A stretch of 21,702 nt of DNA from a virus: IMG/VR virus record IMGVR_UViG_3300011252_000399, positions 1 through 21,702 of that record; one strand, given 5' to 3'. Made by a program: the position numbers and the translations under genes. Below are positions 1-6,577 of this stretch, piece by piece (within the stretch, counting starts at the first letter, position 1; each line of letters begins with the position of its first letter). The notes beneath the pieces were generated by a model that was not told where the DNA came from, did not search any database, and was given only the letters and a program-made list of their open reading frames with translations.

Positions 1-370
1 TAATCTCATCAGGTTGGGGGTAAGAGCCTTGATAGAAATCAAGACCCATGTATTGATCTATACTATTAGCAATGCTATCAGCATCTGCGTATGGCAAATA
101 ATACGAACCAGCAGTTGTTGATATCTTTTGTTTCTCGCCACGGCGCGGCATACCTTTGGGTTTGATAACGGCACGGCGACCTTGTGACCCTTCCTGATCA
201 CCTTGGCCTTGCATGCCAAGATAAGGAATTAGACCGTAAAGACCGCCATAACGAAGATCTTCAGGCAGGCGAGTTTGAATTTCATTATCAAACTCAATAT
301 CAGCCATAGCCTCAGATGCGGCACGGGCTTCTTCGGCAGAGATATCGTCTAGTAAGTCTTCTATCCCCAC
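1..370 (-). CDS. Hypothetical phage protein, N-terminal part only (runs off left edge)
   Basis: The minus strand is open from a GTG at 370 to the window edge, giving 123 codons with no stop. The protein starts VGIEDLLDDISAEEARAASE and has an acidic helical N-terminus, then a segment rich in Gly, Tyr and Gln. I chose GTG at 370 because a GGGAA Shine-Dalgarno-like stretch lies about 7 bases upstream and the start overlaps the end of the preceding gene (stop at 361-363) by 10 bases, the compact spacing seen throughout this strand. I do not recognise the family. Its position downstream of the large terminase and two structural-type genes suggests a virion or packaging role, which is inference only. 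Confidence 0.65.
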   Translation of the reverse strand, partial: MGIEDLLDDISAEEARAASEAMADIEFDNEIQTRLPEDLRYGGLYGLIPYLGMQGQGDQEGSQGRRAVIKPKGMPRRGEKQKISTTAGSYYLPYADADSIANSIDQYMGLDFYQGSYPQPDEI

Positions 371-816
371 TTAGATTCCCATTTTGTGGCCATACCACCT
401 TTATTAAAACCCTTTACTGCAGCACCAGAGCGGCGTTTAACAGCGGCGGGGGAGTTTAGCATACCGCCATTAGATTTATTGACAGGTTTTTCACTATTAG
501 CCTTATTAGTCTTCTGCCTTTCACGCTCATAGTTACCAGCAGCCCGTGCAAGTTTGTCAATACCGTAAAGACCAGCACCAACAGCCACTGTGCCAGCGCC
601 AACACGGTTGCGAGTTTTGCGTGCAACAGTAGCAGCCTTCTCTTTTTCAGCAATAGACGGACCCTTCTGATCCTTCATGTACTTGGGCGTAGGCTGGTTC
701 TTAGACGCATCTTGCGCCTTCTTAACCGCAGTCTTGCCGTACTTCTTGACCGCAGCCTCAACACCTTTCTTGGCGATAAACGTGATTATAGGGAAAAGCG
801 CAAGAGGAGCAGGCAT
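361..816 (-). CDS. Small basic hypothetical protein, likely virion-associated
   Basis: 151 residues, strongly basic. The first 15 residues are hydrophobic (PAPLALFPIITFIA) and a second Gly/Ala-rich hydrophobic stretch occurs around residues 72-92 (VGAGTVAVGAGLYGIDKLA); these could be short membrane-interacting segments. The rest is Lys/Ala-rich and probably helical or disordered. The tail contains GFNKGGMATKW, echoing the KGGM repeats of the upstream neighbour, so the two may be functionally linked. The ATG shares its A with the TAA of that neighbour (TAATG at 818-814), which implies translational coupling. I do not recognise a family; a minor capsid or ejected internal protein is a guess from composition and location. 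Confidence 0.7.
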   Translation of the reverse strand: MPAPLALFPIITFIAKKGVEAAVKKYGKTAVKKAQDASKNQPTPKYMKDQKGPSIAEKEKAATVARKTRNRVGAGTVAVGAGLYGIDKLARAAGNYERERQKTNKANSEKPVNKSNGGMLNSPAAVKRRSGAAVKGFNKGGMATKWESKWG

Positions 817-2249
817 TATCGCATCGCCTTGCCGTAGCCACGCTTCGCTACACCTACACCACGAGGCTTAGTGGGTTTGCGTGATGCACCACCCTTGGAT
901 GCCATCTTGGATCGTACAGCACCACCATTTGCATATCCCTTTTTGGTCATGCCGCCCTTAGCGTAACCCTTCTTGGCCATACCGCCAGCTTTCTTCTTGA
1001 CGACTCCTCGACCCTGCAGAATATCAGCCTGTGTGACCTTGCCATCCTTGTTTAGGTCAGGGAAACCACCATTCTTCATGCCCATAGGATTACGTCCACC
1101 GCGTGCGCCACCCTTGGATGACATCTTGGATTTCATCATACCGCCCATGTTCTTCTTGACAGGCTTGTCTTCTTTCTTCTTGCGAGACTTACCAGGCAAG
1201 AAATCAATCGCGCCACGAGCGCCGCCAAACTTACCATCATCACCTAGCAAGAACCTGCGAATGCCGCCGACCTTCTTGGGTGTCTTGGTGGTGGTGGTGG
1301 TGTTGGTAGTGGACTTGGTGGTTTTGGATGAAGGCTTACGAGCAGTTTTGCCCTGAATGCGATTAAAAGCCTGAGTCATAGACTCGCCCTTCTTAATCTC
1401 AGATGCATCAATAGCAGCTTTCTTCTTGCCATCTCTGCCAGTGTAATTCTTAAGACCAGCAGCTTTAGCAGCAGCTACAGACTTAACGTCCCTCCAAGTC
1501 TTGGTGGTGCTTTTAGAATCGGCTTTAGCAGCAGGCTTGGCTGCAGCTTTAGGCTTTACACCAGCGTTTTTTGTCATGATCCCTGGAGCAGTGCCGCCTT
1601 GAGACTTGGCCTTCTTCTTAGTGTTTAAAGGACTGCTCTTCATAGCCCTAACTTCAGCCTCAGTCATTCTCTTGGTAACCGGCTTTTTCTTCGCGGGAGG
1701 AACAGAAGGAACCTTAGCGAAATCCTCTGGAGACATGGTAATTGTCTTGTTGGCATCAGCCCTTCTTTTCGCATCAGAAAGTCTTGCACGCTTACCAGAC
1801 TCACCAGTAAAGTCAGCAACAACCTTCTGGGTCTTCTTTGCTTCCTTTAATTTACGCGCATTCTCTGCGTCTTTTTTCATCTTGGCCTCAAGCCTTGCCC
1901 CAGATGCAGCAGATCTTCTATCAATATCAGCTTGAGCCGCCCTAGCCACACGCGCCTTAGTCTCAGCATCACGCTTCTTACCACGTTCAGCTAAGATCCT
2001 TTCGCCAGCGCGAGTACGACCCGTCTTAAGATCAGAAACCCGCTTATCCTCTCTAGCCTCTCGCTCAGAAGGGCTGGTGGAGGCTCTGTCAAACAACGTG
2101 GCAAGCTTGCCCTTATCCTGAAGCGACCTTATTGTTCTCTCTTGAACGCCGCGCCTGCGCGCTCTTCTGTCAAATTCTTCGTTTCGCTTATTAGCCTCTT
2201 TAGCTTTAGCTCTGGCTCTAGCATTGTCACGTTCGGTTTGAGTTGCCAT
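816..2249 (-). CDS. Lys/Ala-rich protein with KGGM repeats and an EF-hand-like motif
   Basis: 477 residues, very basic and low in complexity. Residues 1 to about 200 are Arg/Lys/Ala/Glu-rich and look like a long helix or coiled coil. The middle has a Thr-rich run encoded by a GGT-type microsatellite near 1286-1320. The last 120 residues carry repeated Gly-Met/Lys units (KKGYAKGGM, KKGYANGGA, and the pair SKMSSKGGA / SKMASKGGA). At residues 398-409 the loop DLNKDGKVTQAD matches the dockerin/EF-hand calcium-loop pattern DxNxDGxVxxxD, followed by ILQGRGV. A strong AGGAG Shine-Dalgarno precedes the ATG. It sits just downstream of the large terminase and upstream of the 151-residue protein, with which it shares the KGGM style. 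Composition and context suggest a structural or DNA-associated virion protein, but no function is proven. Confidence 0.75.
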   Translation of the reverse strand: MATQTERDNARARAKAKEANKRNEEFDRRARRRGVQERTIRSLQDKGKLATLFDRASTSPSEREAREDKRVSDLKTGRTRAGERILAERGKKRDAETKARVARAAQADIDRRSAASGARLEAKMKKDAENARKLKEAKKTQKVVADFTGESGKRARLSDAKRRADANKTITMSPEDFAKVPSVPPAKKKPVTKRMTEAEVRAMKSSPLNTKKKAKSQGGTAPGIMTKNAGVKPKAAAKPAAKADSKSTTKTWRDVKSVAAAKAAGLKNYTGRDGKKKAAIDASEIKKGESMTQAFNRIQGKTARKPSSKTTKSTTNTTTTTKTPKKVGGIRRFLLGDDGKFGGARGAIDFLPGKSRKKKEDKPVKKNMGGMMKSKMSSKGGARGGRNPMGMKNGGFPDLNKDGKVTQADILQGRGVVKKKAGGMAKKGYAKGGMTKKGYANGGAVRSKMASKGGASRKPTKPRGVGVAKRGYGKAMR

Positions 2250-2294
2250 GGGGGAGATCTCCTTTACGCCAGACTGATCAGTGAACGGCGCTGA

Positions 2295-3758
2295 TTAATA
2301 ATATGATATCTGTTGTCGGTAAACTTCCTCTTCTTCCTCGTCAGAATAAAGATTAATAAAGTTACCCTGCCTAAATCTTAATATGGCCTGTGTCGTAGTA
2401 TCCACATAGTCATCGTTCTGTGCAAACGGAAATGCAGCGCACTCCTCAATCACCTCATCAGCAAATCCCTGATCAGGCGCATACACCATCCCCGCCTCAA
2501 ACACAGGACTCACAGAGTGAACCCGCGTCATCTTGTCGTTACCCCTAGATGGCCGATAGTTCACCACAGGGATTCCCATAGCACGAAGCTCATGCGTAAG
2601 CGGCGTACCACTCGCCTGCGCCTCAATCAAAACCATATCAGGCTCATACTCAGCATACTGCTCCTGTGCAACCGCCTTTAACTCAGGGAAGTCCCACCTA
2701 CCCTTAATCGCGTCCAACAGGATCAAAGCATCACCCATGCCCTCCTTCGGCTTAAATACACCCCAAGTAGTAATGGCCGAATAGTCGGCGGTTTCTTTCT
2801 TACTGAAGGCAGTATCATAAGACTGAATAATGTACGAACAAGGCGGCGGGTCATCCTTATCCCACAACTGCCACCAGTCGCGCTTAATGATCGCACCCTC
2901 CTCAGACGTAGGGTTCTGCTGGTACTGAGCGTTCCACTTAGCTACAGGAATAGATGCCTTAACAGAAAGAAGCTCCTCCTCCTTCCAGAACTCAGGCCAC
3001 AGTACGTTGCCAGAATCCTCAAAAATAGCCGGTAACTCAATGACCTCCCACTGGTCAGAGCGACTCTCAACCTGCCGACTCAACAACCGACCCGTCAAGT
3101 CTGCCGTGCTCCACCTAGTCATCACAATTACAATCGCACCATTAGGCTGTAAACGCTGGCGGGGACCAGACGTATACCACTCATAACAAGAATCAAGCAG
3201 ATTAATAGACATTGCGTCCTGCTCAGAGTGCGGATCGTCAATGATCAACAAGTCAGCACCGCGACCCGCAATCGCGCCTCCTACACCAGCAGCGAAATAT
3301 TCCCCCCCCTTATTCGTTTGCCACTTTCCCGCAGATTTTGAGTCACTGGCCAAAGACACATTCGAGAATAATTTTGCATACTCGTCAGAATCCATTAAAT
3401 TTCTGACCTTGCGGCCAAAGTTAATAGACAAGTCAGCCGTGTGGGTGGTCTGCATGATCTTCATGTCAGGCTTCAAACCCATGACCCATGAAGGAAAGTA
3501 AATAGAAGCGAACTCAGACTTCGTATGACGGGGCGGCATGTTCACAATCAACCGCTTTAACTCACCCTTAGCAACACGGGTCAACGCATCAGCAATAATA
3601 CGGTGGTGATCACCCTCAATGAACCCAGGCCAAATGTACCGGATGTACTCCATAAAAGAGTCCTTGGACTTGTCCTGCGTTTCCAAAAGCGATAAACGCT
3701 CTTGCAACATTAGGATCTCCTTCATCTCGCCCTCAGACAAGTGGCTCAAGTTAGTCAT
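2295..3758 (-). CDS. terL: Terminase large subunit (DNA packaging ATPase/nuclease)
   Basis: 487 residues, normal length for the family. The N-terminal ATPase has a Walker A-like PPRHTKS at residues 75-81, Walker B LLIIDDPH at 170-177 and a motif III-like VMTRW at 212-216. The C-terminal RNase H-fold nuclease begins near residue 308, with the first catalytic Asp in SYDTAFSK (D315), a second acidic residue in LIEAQASG (E379) and the late DDYVDTTTQ motif near 449-457. It translocates DNA into the prohead and makes the packaging cuts, working with the small subunit, encoded far away at 9528-10289. The ATG at 3758 has no clear Shine-Dalgarno; an internal ATG at residue 12 after GAGGGCGAG is an alternative start. 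It is first in the leftward block. Confidence 0.95.
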   Translation of the reverse strand: MTNLSHLSEGEMKEILMLQERLSLLETQDKSKDSFMEYIRYIWPGFIEGDHHRIIADALTRVAKGELKRLIVNMPPRHTKSEFASIYFPSWVMGLKPDMKIMQTTHTADLSINFGRKVRNLMDSDEYAKLFSNVSLASDSKSAGKWQTNKGGEYFAAGVGGAIAGRGADLLIIDDPHSEQDAMSINLLDSCYEWYTSGPRQRLQPNGAIVIVMTRWSTADLTGRLLSRQVESRSDQWEVIELPAIFEDSGNVLWPEFWKEEELLSVKASIPVAKWNAQYQQNPTSEEGAIIKRDWWQLWDKDDPPPCSYIIQSYDTAFSKKETADYSAITTWGVFKPKEGMGDALILLDAIKGRWDFPELKAVAQEQYAEYEPDMVLIEAQASGTPLTHELRAMGIPVVNYRPSRGNDKMTRVHSVSPVFEAGMVYAPDQGFADEVIEECAAFPFAQNDDYVDTTTQAILRFRQGNFINLYSDEEEEEVYRQQISYY

Positions 3759-3870
3759 TTGTAATTTTCATATAATTATGGGTGGCGAACGTTATATATA
3801 CACTAAGACTATACAGTTGCCTACATTAGGGGGGTGAGGGTGCGATAAATCGCGGACTCTTTTTTTGGGT

Positions 3871-3970
3871 CTGCGTCCTAGGGTACCTAGTCCGCAGCGC
3901 AGGCTGTCGCGCCTGCGAAGCTGTGCGGGCGACTACCCTACCCTATCGAGGCTGCAATGCAGTGGTCGCC
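3871..3970. other. Cluster of three consecutive GC-rich hairpins
   Basis: Hairpin 1 (3871-3897) pairs CTGCG with CGCAG and CTAGG with CCTAG, with a TC/TC internal mismatch and a GTA loop. Hairpin 2 (3898-3917) pairs CGCAGGC with GCCTGCG around a 6-base loop. Hairpin 3 (3928-3970) pairs GGCGAC with GTCGCC and encloses the near-palindrome CTGCA-A-TGCAG (3952-3962). No T-run follows, so these are not ordinary terminators. A structured RNA, a replication or packaging recognition site, or a regulatory element are all possible. Confidence 0.55.
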
Positions 3971-4038
3971 AGAGGTTAATCAGGCAGACGATTGCGGCAA
4001 AAAAAAGAAAAAAGATTACGATTATTCGCGAAACGTTA

Positions 4039-4081
4039 TTGCAATGATCGGGCAATCTGCTAACATAACATCCATGTTATG
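4039..4081 (+). promoter_or_regulatory. Candidate promoter with palindromic operator for the small-gene block
   Basis: TTGCAA (4039-4044) and TAACAT (4061-4066), 16 bases apart, resemble sigma70 -35 and -10 boxes. The perfect inverted repeat CATAACAT-CC-ATGTTATG (4064-4081) overlaps the putative -10 and probable start point, the usual position of a repressor operator. The first gene starts 43 bases further on. The inverted repeat is a direct observation; promoter and operator function are inferred. Confidence 0.45.
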
Positions 4082-4123
4082 GCGAAACGGCATAGCAAAA
4101 CACTAAACTAAAGAGGTAACAAG

Positions 4124-4339
4124 ATGGATAGAATAAGATACCGCGAGCTACTGATTCAATACGGCATTGCCGATAGCAGAACAGCCAGCCTAAAAGTAGC
4201 AATGGTGGCATTGCACTCTGCATATTGCCAATTGGATTTGAATGGACGCGCTGCATTTAACTCCATGGTCGGAGACAAAACATTGCGCGAGGTTCTAATT
4301 CAAATGGCTGAGACTGAAGATCTCAACACCGAACTATAA
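4124..4339 (+). CDS. Hypothetical small phage protein (71 aa)
   Basis: 71 residues starting MDRIRYRELLIQYGIADSRT, probably all-helical and near neutral. AGAGG upstream of the ATG is a good Shine-Dalgarno within the shared leader CACTAAACTAAAGAGG. It is first of five small same-strand genes that end at the terminator near 5613. No motif or family is recognised; the location right after a probable early promoter fits the phage early-gene pattern of small host-directed proteins, which is inference. Confidence 0.65.
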   Translation: MDRIRYRELLIQYGIADSRTASLKVAMVALHSAYCQLDLNGRAAFNSMVGDKTLREVLIQMAETEDLNTEL

Positions 4340-4345
4340 TCAAAC

Positions 4346-4361
4346 GGGGCCGAAAGGCCCC
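4346..4361 (+). other. Intergenic GAAA-tetraloop hairpin
   Basis: GGGGCC-GAAA-GGCCCC, a perfect 6-bp stem with a GNRA tetraloop, begins 7 bases after the stop codon of the preceding gene. No T-run follows, so it is unlikely to terminate transcription. It is followed at once by CACACTAAACCAAAGGG, the leader of the next gene. Confidence 0.8.
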
Positions 4362-4385
4362 ACACTAAACCAAAGGGATCGAACA

Positions 4386-4649
4386 ATGGAATTAAAAGAG
4401 TTATTCGCACAGCAAAAGCTTTTGAAGTTTGAGATATCTCAAACGAAACGCGCAAAGCAATTGGCGACAATTGAGAAGGCGATAGCGCAAAAGTTAACGC
4501 CAGCAAAAGAGCGCGCCAAGAAAGTAAGCGCAAACACGGGACGCGATTCTGGCAAGTTTAAGATCGACAATGAAACAGTAGCATGGTCAGTCGCCATGTC
4601 AGACGTTAAGGCTCATACCCGAACGACTGTAAAAATCACGGCAATCTAA
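4386..4649 (+). CDS. Hypothetical small basic protein (87 aa)
   Basis: 87 residues, Lys-rich. Residues 1-50 look like one long amphipathic helix or coiled coil (MELKELFAQQKLLKFEISQT and onward); the C-terminal third has alternating polar/hydrophobic residues ending TTVKITAI and may be beta-rich. The basic charge and coiled-coil start suggest a small nucleic-acid-binding protein, but the H-NS C-terminal DNA-binding motif is absent. AAGGGA precedes the ATG within the shared leader. It lies between two GAAA-tetraloop hairpins. Family not recognised. Confidence 0.65.
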   Translation: MELKELFAQQKLLKFEISQTKRAKQLATIEKAIAQKLTPAKERAKKVSANTGRDSGKFKIDNETVAWSVAMSDVKAHTRTTVKITAI

Positions 4650-4655
4650 ACCAAA

Positions 4656-4671
4656 CGGGCCGAAAGGCCCG
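4656..4671 (+). other. Intergenic GAAA-tetraloop hairpin
   Basis: CGGGCC-GAAA-GGCCCG, a perfect 6-bp stem with a GNRA loop, starts 7 bases after the previous stop codon and is followed by AACTAAACCAAAAGGA, the next leader. The stem is one base pair different from that at 4346-4361 while loop and placement are the same. Confidence 0.8.
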
Positions 4672-4696
4672 AACTAAACCAAAAGGAAATAGAACA

Positions 4697-4906
4697 ATGG
4701 ATAAGCAAATAATTATAAAAAACGATCAGGAAGTAGAGTGTTATGGCGAATGGCACGAAGATACCAATGCGGAATGCATATTCGACAACGAGTACTTAGA
4801 TGGATTTTTTGCGGATGGTGCGAATTCATGGGAAGAAGCAGTCGAGATTGTTACCGCATACGCTAAAGGTGAAGGCACAACGCTGATTCAAATGACTGCG
4901 TGCTAA
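4697..4906 (+). CDS. Hypothetical small acidic protein (69 aa)
   Basis: 69 residues and clearly acidic, in contrast to its basic neighbour upstream. It reads as a compact alpha/beta domain: a strand-like start MDKQIIIKNDQEVECYGEW, then an acidic loop and the helix NSWEEAVEIVTAYAKG. The W-EEA-type helix resembles those in the small proteins at 7609-7998 and 8001-8264, which may be the same fold class. AAGGAAATAGAACA precedes the ATG and provides the ribosome-binding site. Function unknown. Confidence 0.65.
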   Translation: MDKQIIIKNDQEVECYGEWHEDTNAECIFDNEYLDGFFADGANSWEEAVEIVTAYAKGEGTTLIQMTAC

Positions 4907-4916
4907 TAATCCATAG

Positions 4917-4950
4917 CGTAATACCCGTCACATTGGCGGCGGGTATTGCG
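4917..4950 (+). other. Intergenic hairpin, different type
   Basis: CGTAATACCCG (4917-4927) pairs with CGGGTATTGCG (4940-4950), 11 pairs with one G-T, around a 12-base loop. It replaces the GAAA-tetraloop hairpin found between the neighbouring genes and has no T-run. The next gene leader, ACTTAAACAATAGGAG, is a diverged form of the shared leader. Confidence 0.65.
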
Positions 4951-4991
4951 ATATCGATTGATATCATTACTTAAACAATAGGAGCATTAAC

Positions 4992-5312
4992 ATGCCTAGA
5001 ACAACATTCGGAAAAACTACAACGCAAGATAAGCCATATGCAATATATAAAAGCACCAATGGCTGGGAATGGCGCGTACTGAAAACGTACAAGCATAAAG
5101 AAAACGAGCACGATTATTCTCGCTGGTTTGTCGCTGCTACTTCACCATTGATGCATGGCGGCAGTTTTGAAATGGGAGATACATATGCTCGCGATGTTTT
5201 GCAGCATGGGTATCTGGTAGAGGCCACGCCAGAATGGGAGGCGCTATATGGTGCCCATGATGATGAAGCCGCGATGTTCTTGCGCCATCAATCACTAGGT
5301 CTTAATCAATAA
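4992..5312 (+). CDS. Hypothetical small protein (106 aa)
   Basis: 106 residues, rich in Trp and Tyr (GWEWRVLKTYK, YSRWFVAATSP). The middle has the look of a small beta-sheet domain in which a strand pair is followed by a helix (GDTYARDVLQHGYLVEATPEW); this pattern resembles small phage proteins of unknown function. TAGGAG lies 9 bases before the ATG. Fourth gene of the five-gene block. I cannot assign a family. Confidence 0.65.
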   Translation: MPRTTFGKTTTQDKPYAIYKSTNGWEWRVLKTYKHKENEHDYSRWFVAATSPLMHGGSFEMGDTYARDVLQHGYLVEATPEWEALYGAHDDEAAMFLRHQSLGLNQ

Positions 5313-5318
5313 CCAACA

Positions 5319-5336
5319 TGGGGGAGAAATCCCCCA
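5319..5336 (+). other. Intergenic GAAA-tetraloop hairpin
   Basis: TGGGGGA-GAAA-TCCCCCA is a perfect 7-bp stem with a GAAA loop, 6 bases after the preceding stop codon. The stem sequence differs from the two earlier hairpins but the loop, location and following CACTAAACCAAGAGG leader are conserved, suggesting that structure rather than sequence is kept. Confidence 0.8.
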
Positions 5337-5359
5337 CACTAAACCAAGAGGAAATAACA

Positions 5360-5578
5360 ATGGATATGATCAATAACGAAGCGACCAAACTGCAAAAAGA
5401 TGCATTAGTCAGAGTGTTCGAGCGCCATGTACGCGACAGCGACCATGGGGATTTTAAGAACCTAGGCTTTATCGATTGGGTTACACGCGATGTTCACCCA
5501 GCATTTTCCGACTGCATCATGGTCGCAGTACCCAACATGATGCTAGGCATTGAGCCAGACGGGTACACTCACAGTTAA
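5360..5578 (+). CDS. Hypothetical small protein (72 aa)
   Basis: 72 residues starting MDMINNEATKLQKDALVRVF. The frame is open further upstream, to 5318, but that would put the start inside the hairpin; ATG at 5360 has AGAGG 8 bases upstream and the shared leader, so I take it as the start. It is rich in Asp/His (RHVRDSDHGDF) and hydrophobic in the middle (DCIMVAVPNMML). Last gene before the terminator. No family recognised. Confidence 0.65.
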   Translation: MDMINNEATKLQKDALVRVFERHVRDSDHGDFKNLGFIDWVTRDVHPAFSDCIMVAVPNMMLGIEPDGYTHS

Positions 5579-5587
5579 TCAGAATGG

Positions 5588-5613
5588 GGAGGGCAGTAGC
5601 CCTCCATTTTTTT
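5588..5613 (+). terminator. Rho-independent terminator of the small-gene block
   Basis: GGAGGGC-AGTA-GCCCTCC (5588-5605) forms a perfect 7-bp GC-rich stem, followed after one A by seven T (5607-5613). It lies 10 bases after the last stop codon of the five-gene block. This is the classical intrinsic-terminator arrangement. Confidence 0.85.
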
Positions 5614-5646
5614 GCCTGGCAATAAATATATATATAAATATATGAA

Positions 5647-5753
5647 GGCCGCAAGGCCGCAAGGTCGCAAGCGACTTGCACTAATATATAAAAAAGAATC
5701 GAGGCCGCAAGCGGCCATTTTTTTTGAAAGCACGAAGGCCGCAAGGCCGCAAG
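5647..5753. repeat. Left cluster of GGCCGCAAG repeats
   Basis: Exact GGCCGCAAG copies start at 5647, 5655, 5703, 5737 and 5745, some overlapping by one base so that the unit is effectively an 8-base period. A variant, GGTCGCAAG, starts at 5663 and folds with the following CGAC as GTCG-CAAG-CGAC. The cluster sits between the small-gene terminator and the gp88-type gene and begins right after an AT-rich tract (5623-5642). The same unit recurs after that gene. Confidence 0.8.
5703..5725 (+). terminator. Possible second intrinsic terminator, built from the repeat
   Basis: GGCCG-CAAG-CGGCC (5703-5716) is a 5-bp all-GC stem, followed after one A by eight T (5718-5725). It could back up the terminator at 5588-5613 and insulate the gp88-type gene. 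The stem is short, so activity is uncertain. Confidence 0.5.
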
Positions 5754-5848
5754 TGTTTTAAATCACCGATTACACGCCACAAAAAAAAGTGTTTTATTCC
5801 TGGATTTTTTGATACACTAATGCAACTTAAACAAAGGAATATATAATC

Positions 5849-6577
5849 ATGGTTAAAAAACTATTAGATACCGCAAAGAAAAGCGGGAACACAAAAGTTG
5901 CCAAGACTGGCAAAAAAGGTTTGCCATTTGGCGGCAAGGTTAGAATGGCTTCATTGTCTATGATGCCAGACTTTTTAATTTGCGCTGGCAGCAAAGCGGC
6001 GGGGTGTATGGAAGACTGCCTTAAGGAAGCTGGACTAGCATCAGTTTATAAGAGCGTGAACATAGCACGCCAAGCGCGCACCGATTACTGGCACGATGAC
6101 AAGGTAGGATTCTTAACCCAACTCACAAGAGAGCTGACAAACTTTTCCAAGTTATGCGACAAGCAAGGCGTGAAAGGCGTAGTTCGCCTCAATGTTTTGT
6201 CTGATATAGATTGGGAAGGTTACAGGATACCGCAACAATTTCCCGAACTATTCTTCTATGACTACACCAAGCGCGCAAAACGCTTAGGCAAAACGCCAGA
6301 AAATTATAAGCTAATGTTCTCGTATAGTGGGCGCGCACAATATCGCAAGCAAGTATTAGAAGCTTTGTGCTATGGCGTACCGATTGCCGTAGTATTTCGC
6401 GGCCCAATGCCAGACATATTCCTAGGCCGCCAAGTAATCGACGGCGACAAATCCGACCTAGACAATGTCTACTCTGGTGAAGTGATCATCGGGCTAACAG
6501 CCAAAGGCCCAGCAAAGCAAAACACCAATGGCTTTGTAGTCGATACCAATATTATCCCACTATTTGAGGTCGCGTAG
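5849..6577 (+). CDS. gp88-type phage protein (GP88/DUF7227-like), function unknown
   Basis: 242 residues. The order of motifs matches the phage family I know as Gene product 88 / DUF7227: an N-terminal NTKVAKTGKKGLP, a Cys cluster C45-x7-C53-x3-C57 (CAGSKAAGCMEDC) in place of the usual CPG...C...C, a following Arg/Asn-rich helix, then VVRLNVLSDIDWEGY (the counterpart of the family's VRIHVSGDFFS segment), an LFFYDYTKR strand, YKLMFSYSGR, and a C-terminal GLTAKGPAKQNTNGFVVD. The Cys residues could bind a metal or cluster, but this is not established for the family to my knowledge. AAAGGAA lies 9-10 bases before the ATG. The gene stands alone between two clusters of GGCCGCAAG repeats, behind terminators, so it is probably its own transcription unit. 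Confidence 0.75.
   Translation: MVKKLLDTAKKSGNTKVAKTGKKGLPFGGKVRMASLSMMPDFLICAGSKAAGCMEDCLKEAGLASVYKSVNIARQARTDYWHDDKVGFLTQLTRELTNFSKLCDKQGVKGVVRLNVLSDIDWEGYRIPQQFPELFFYDYTKRAKRLGKTPENYKLMFSYSGRAQYRKQVLEALCYGVPIAVVFRGPMPDIFLGRQVIDGDKSDLDNVYSGEVIIGLTAKGPAKQNTNGFVVDTNIIPLFEVA

Larger units (their letters stand above)
3759..4123. other. Divergent intergenic control region
   Basis: 365 bases lie between the leftward large terminase gene and the rightward small-gene block. I see no convincing coding sequence. The terminase-proximal 70 bases are AT-rich without a clear promoter. The centre (3871-3970) is GC-rich and folds into successive hairpins; the right end has a candidate sigma70-type promoter and a perfect inverted repeat just before the first small gene. 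There is also a short GCGAT-AA-ATCGC hairpin at 3842-3853, six bases before a T7 run, which is too far for a canonical terminator. Confidence 0.7.

Noticed and set aside
973-1935. Long plus-strand open frames antisense to the Lys/Ala-rich protein
   Set aside because: They are antisense shadows of a low-complexity gene with few stop-generating codons; no ribosome-binding sites or recognisable protein features.
3867-3990. Possible tRNA in the GC-rich hairpin cluster
   Set aside because: No TTC-type T-loop, no cloverleaf with a 7-bp acceptor stem and no CCA-compatible end could be found; the hairpins are consecutive, not nested as in a tRNA.
3865-4047. Rightward 60-codon open frame in the divergent control region
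   Set aside because: It lacks a ribosome-binding site, has Arg-rich composition typical of a translated GC-rich hairpin region, and overlaps the hairpin cluster and not any operon junction.
4386-4649. H-NS-like nucleoid protein
   Set aside because: The coiled-coil start and basic charge are suggestive, but the C-terminal DNA-binding motif of H-NS is absent.
4924-4943. Possible third copy of the pseudoknot leader (CCCGTC ... GGCGGG)
   Set aside because: The loop lacks GTGTGGCCG and no GGCCA lies upstream; the better fold is the 11-pair hairpin that uses CCCG/CGGG differently.
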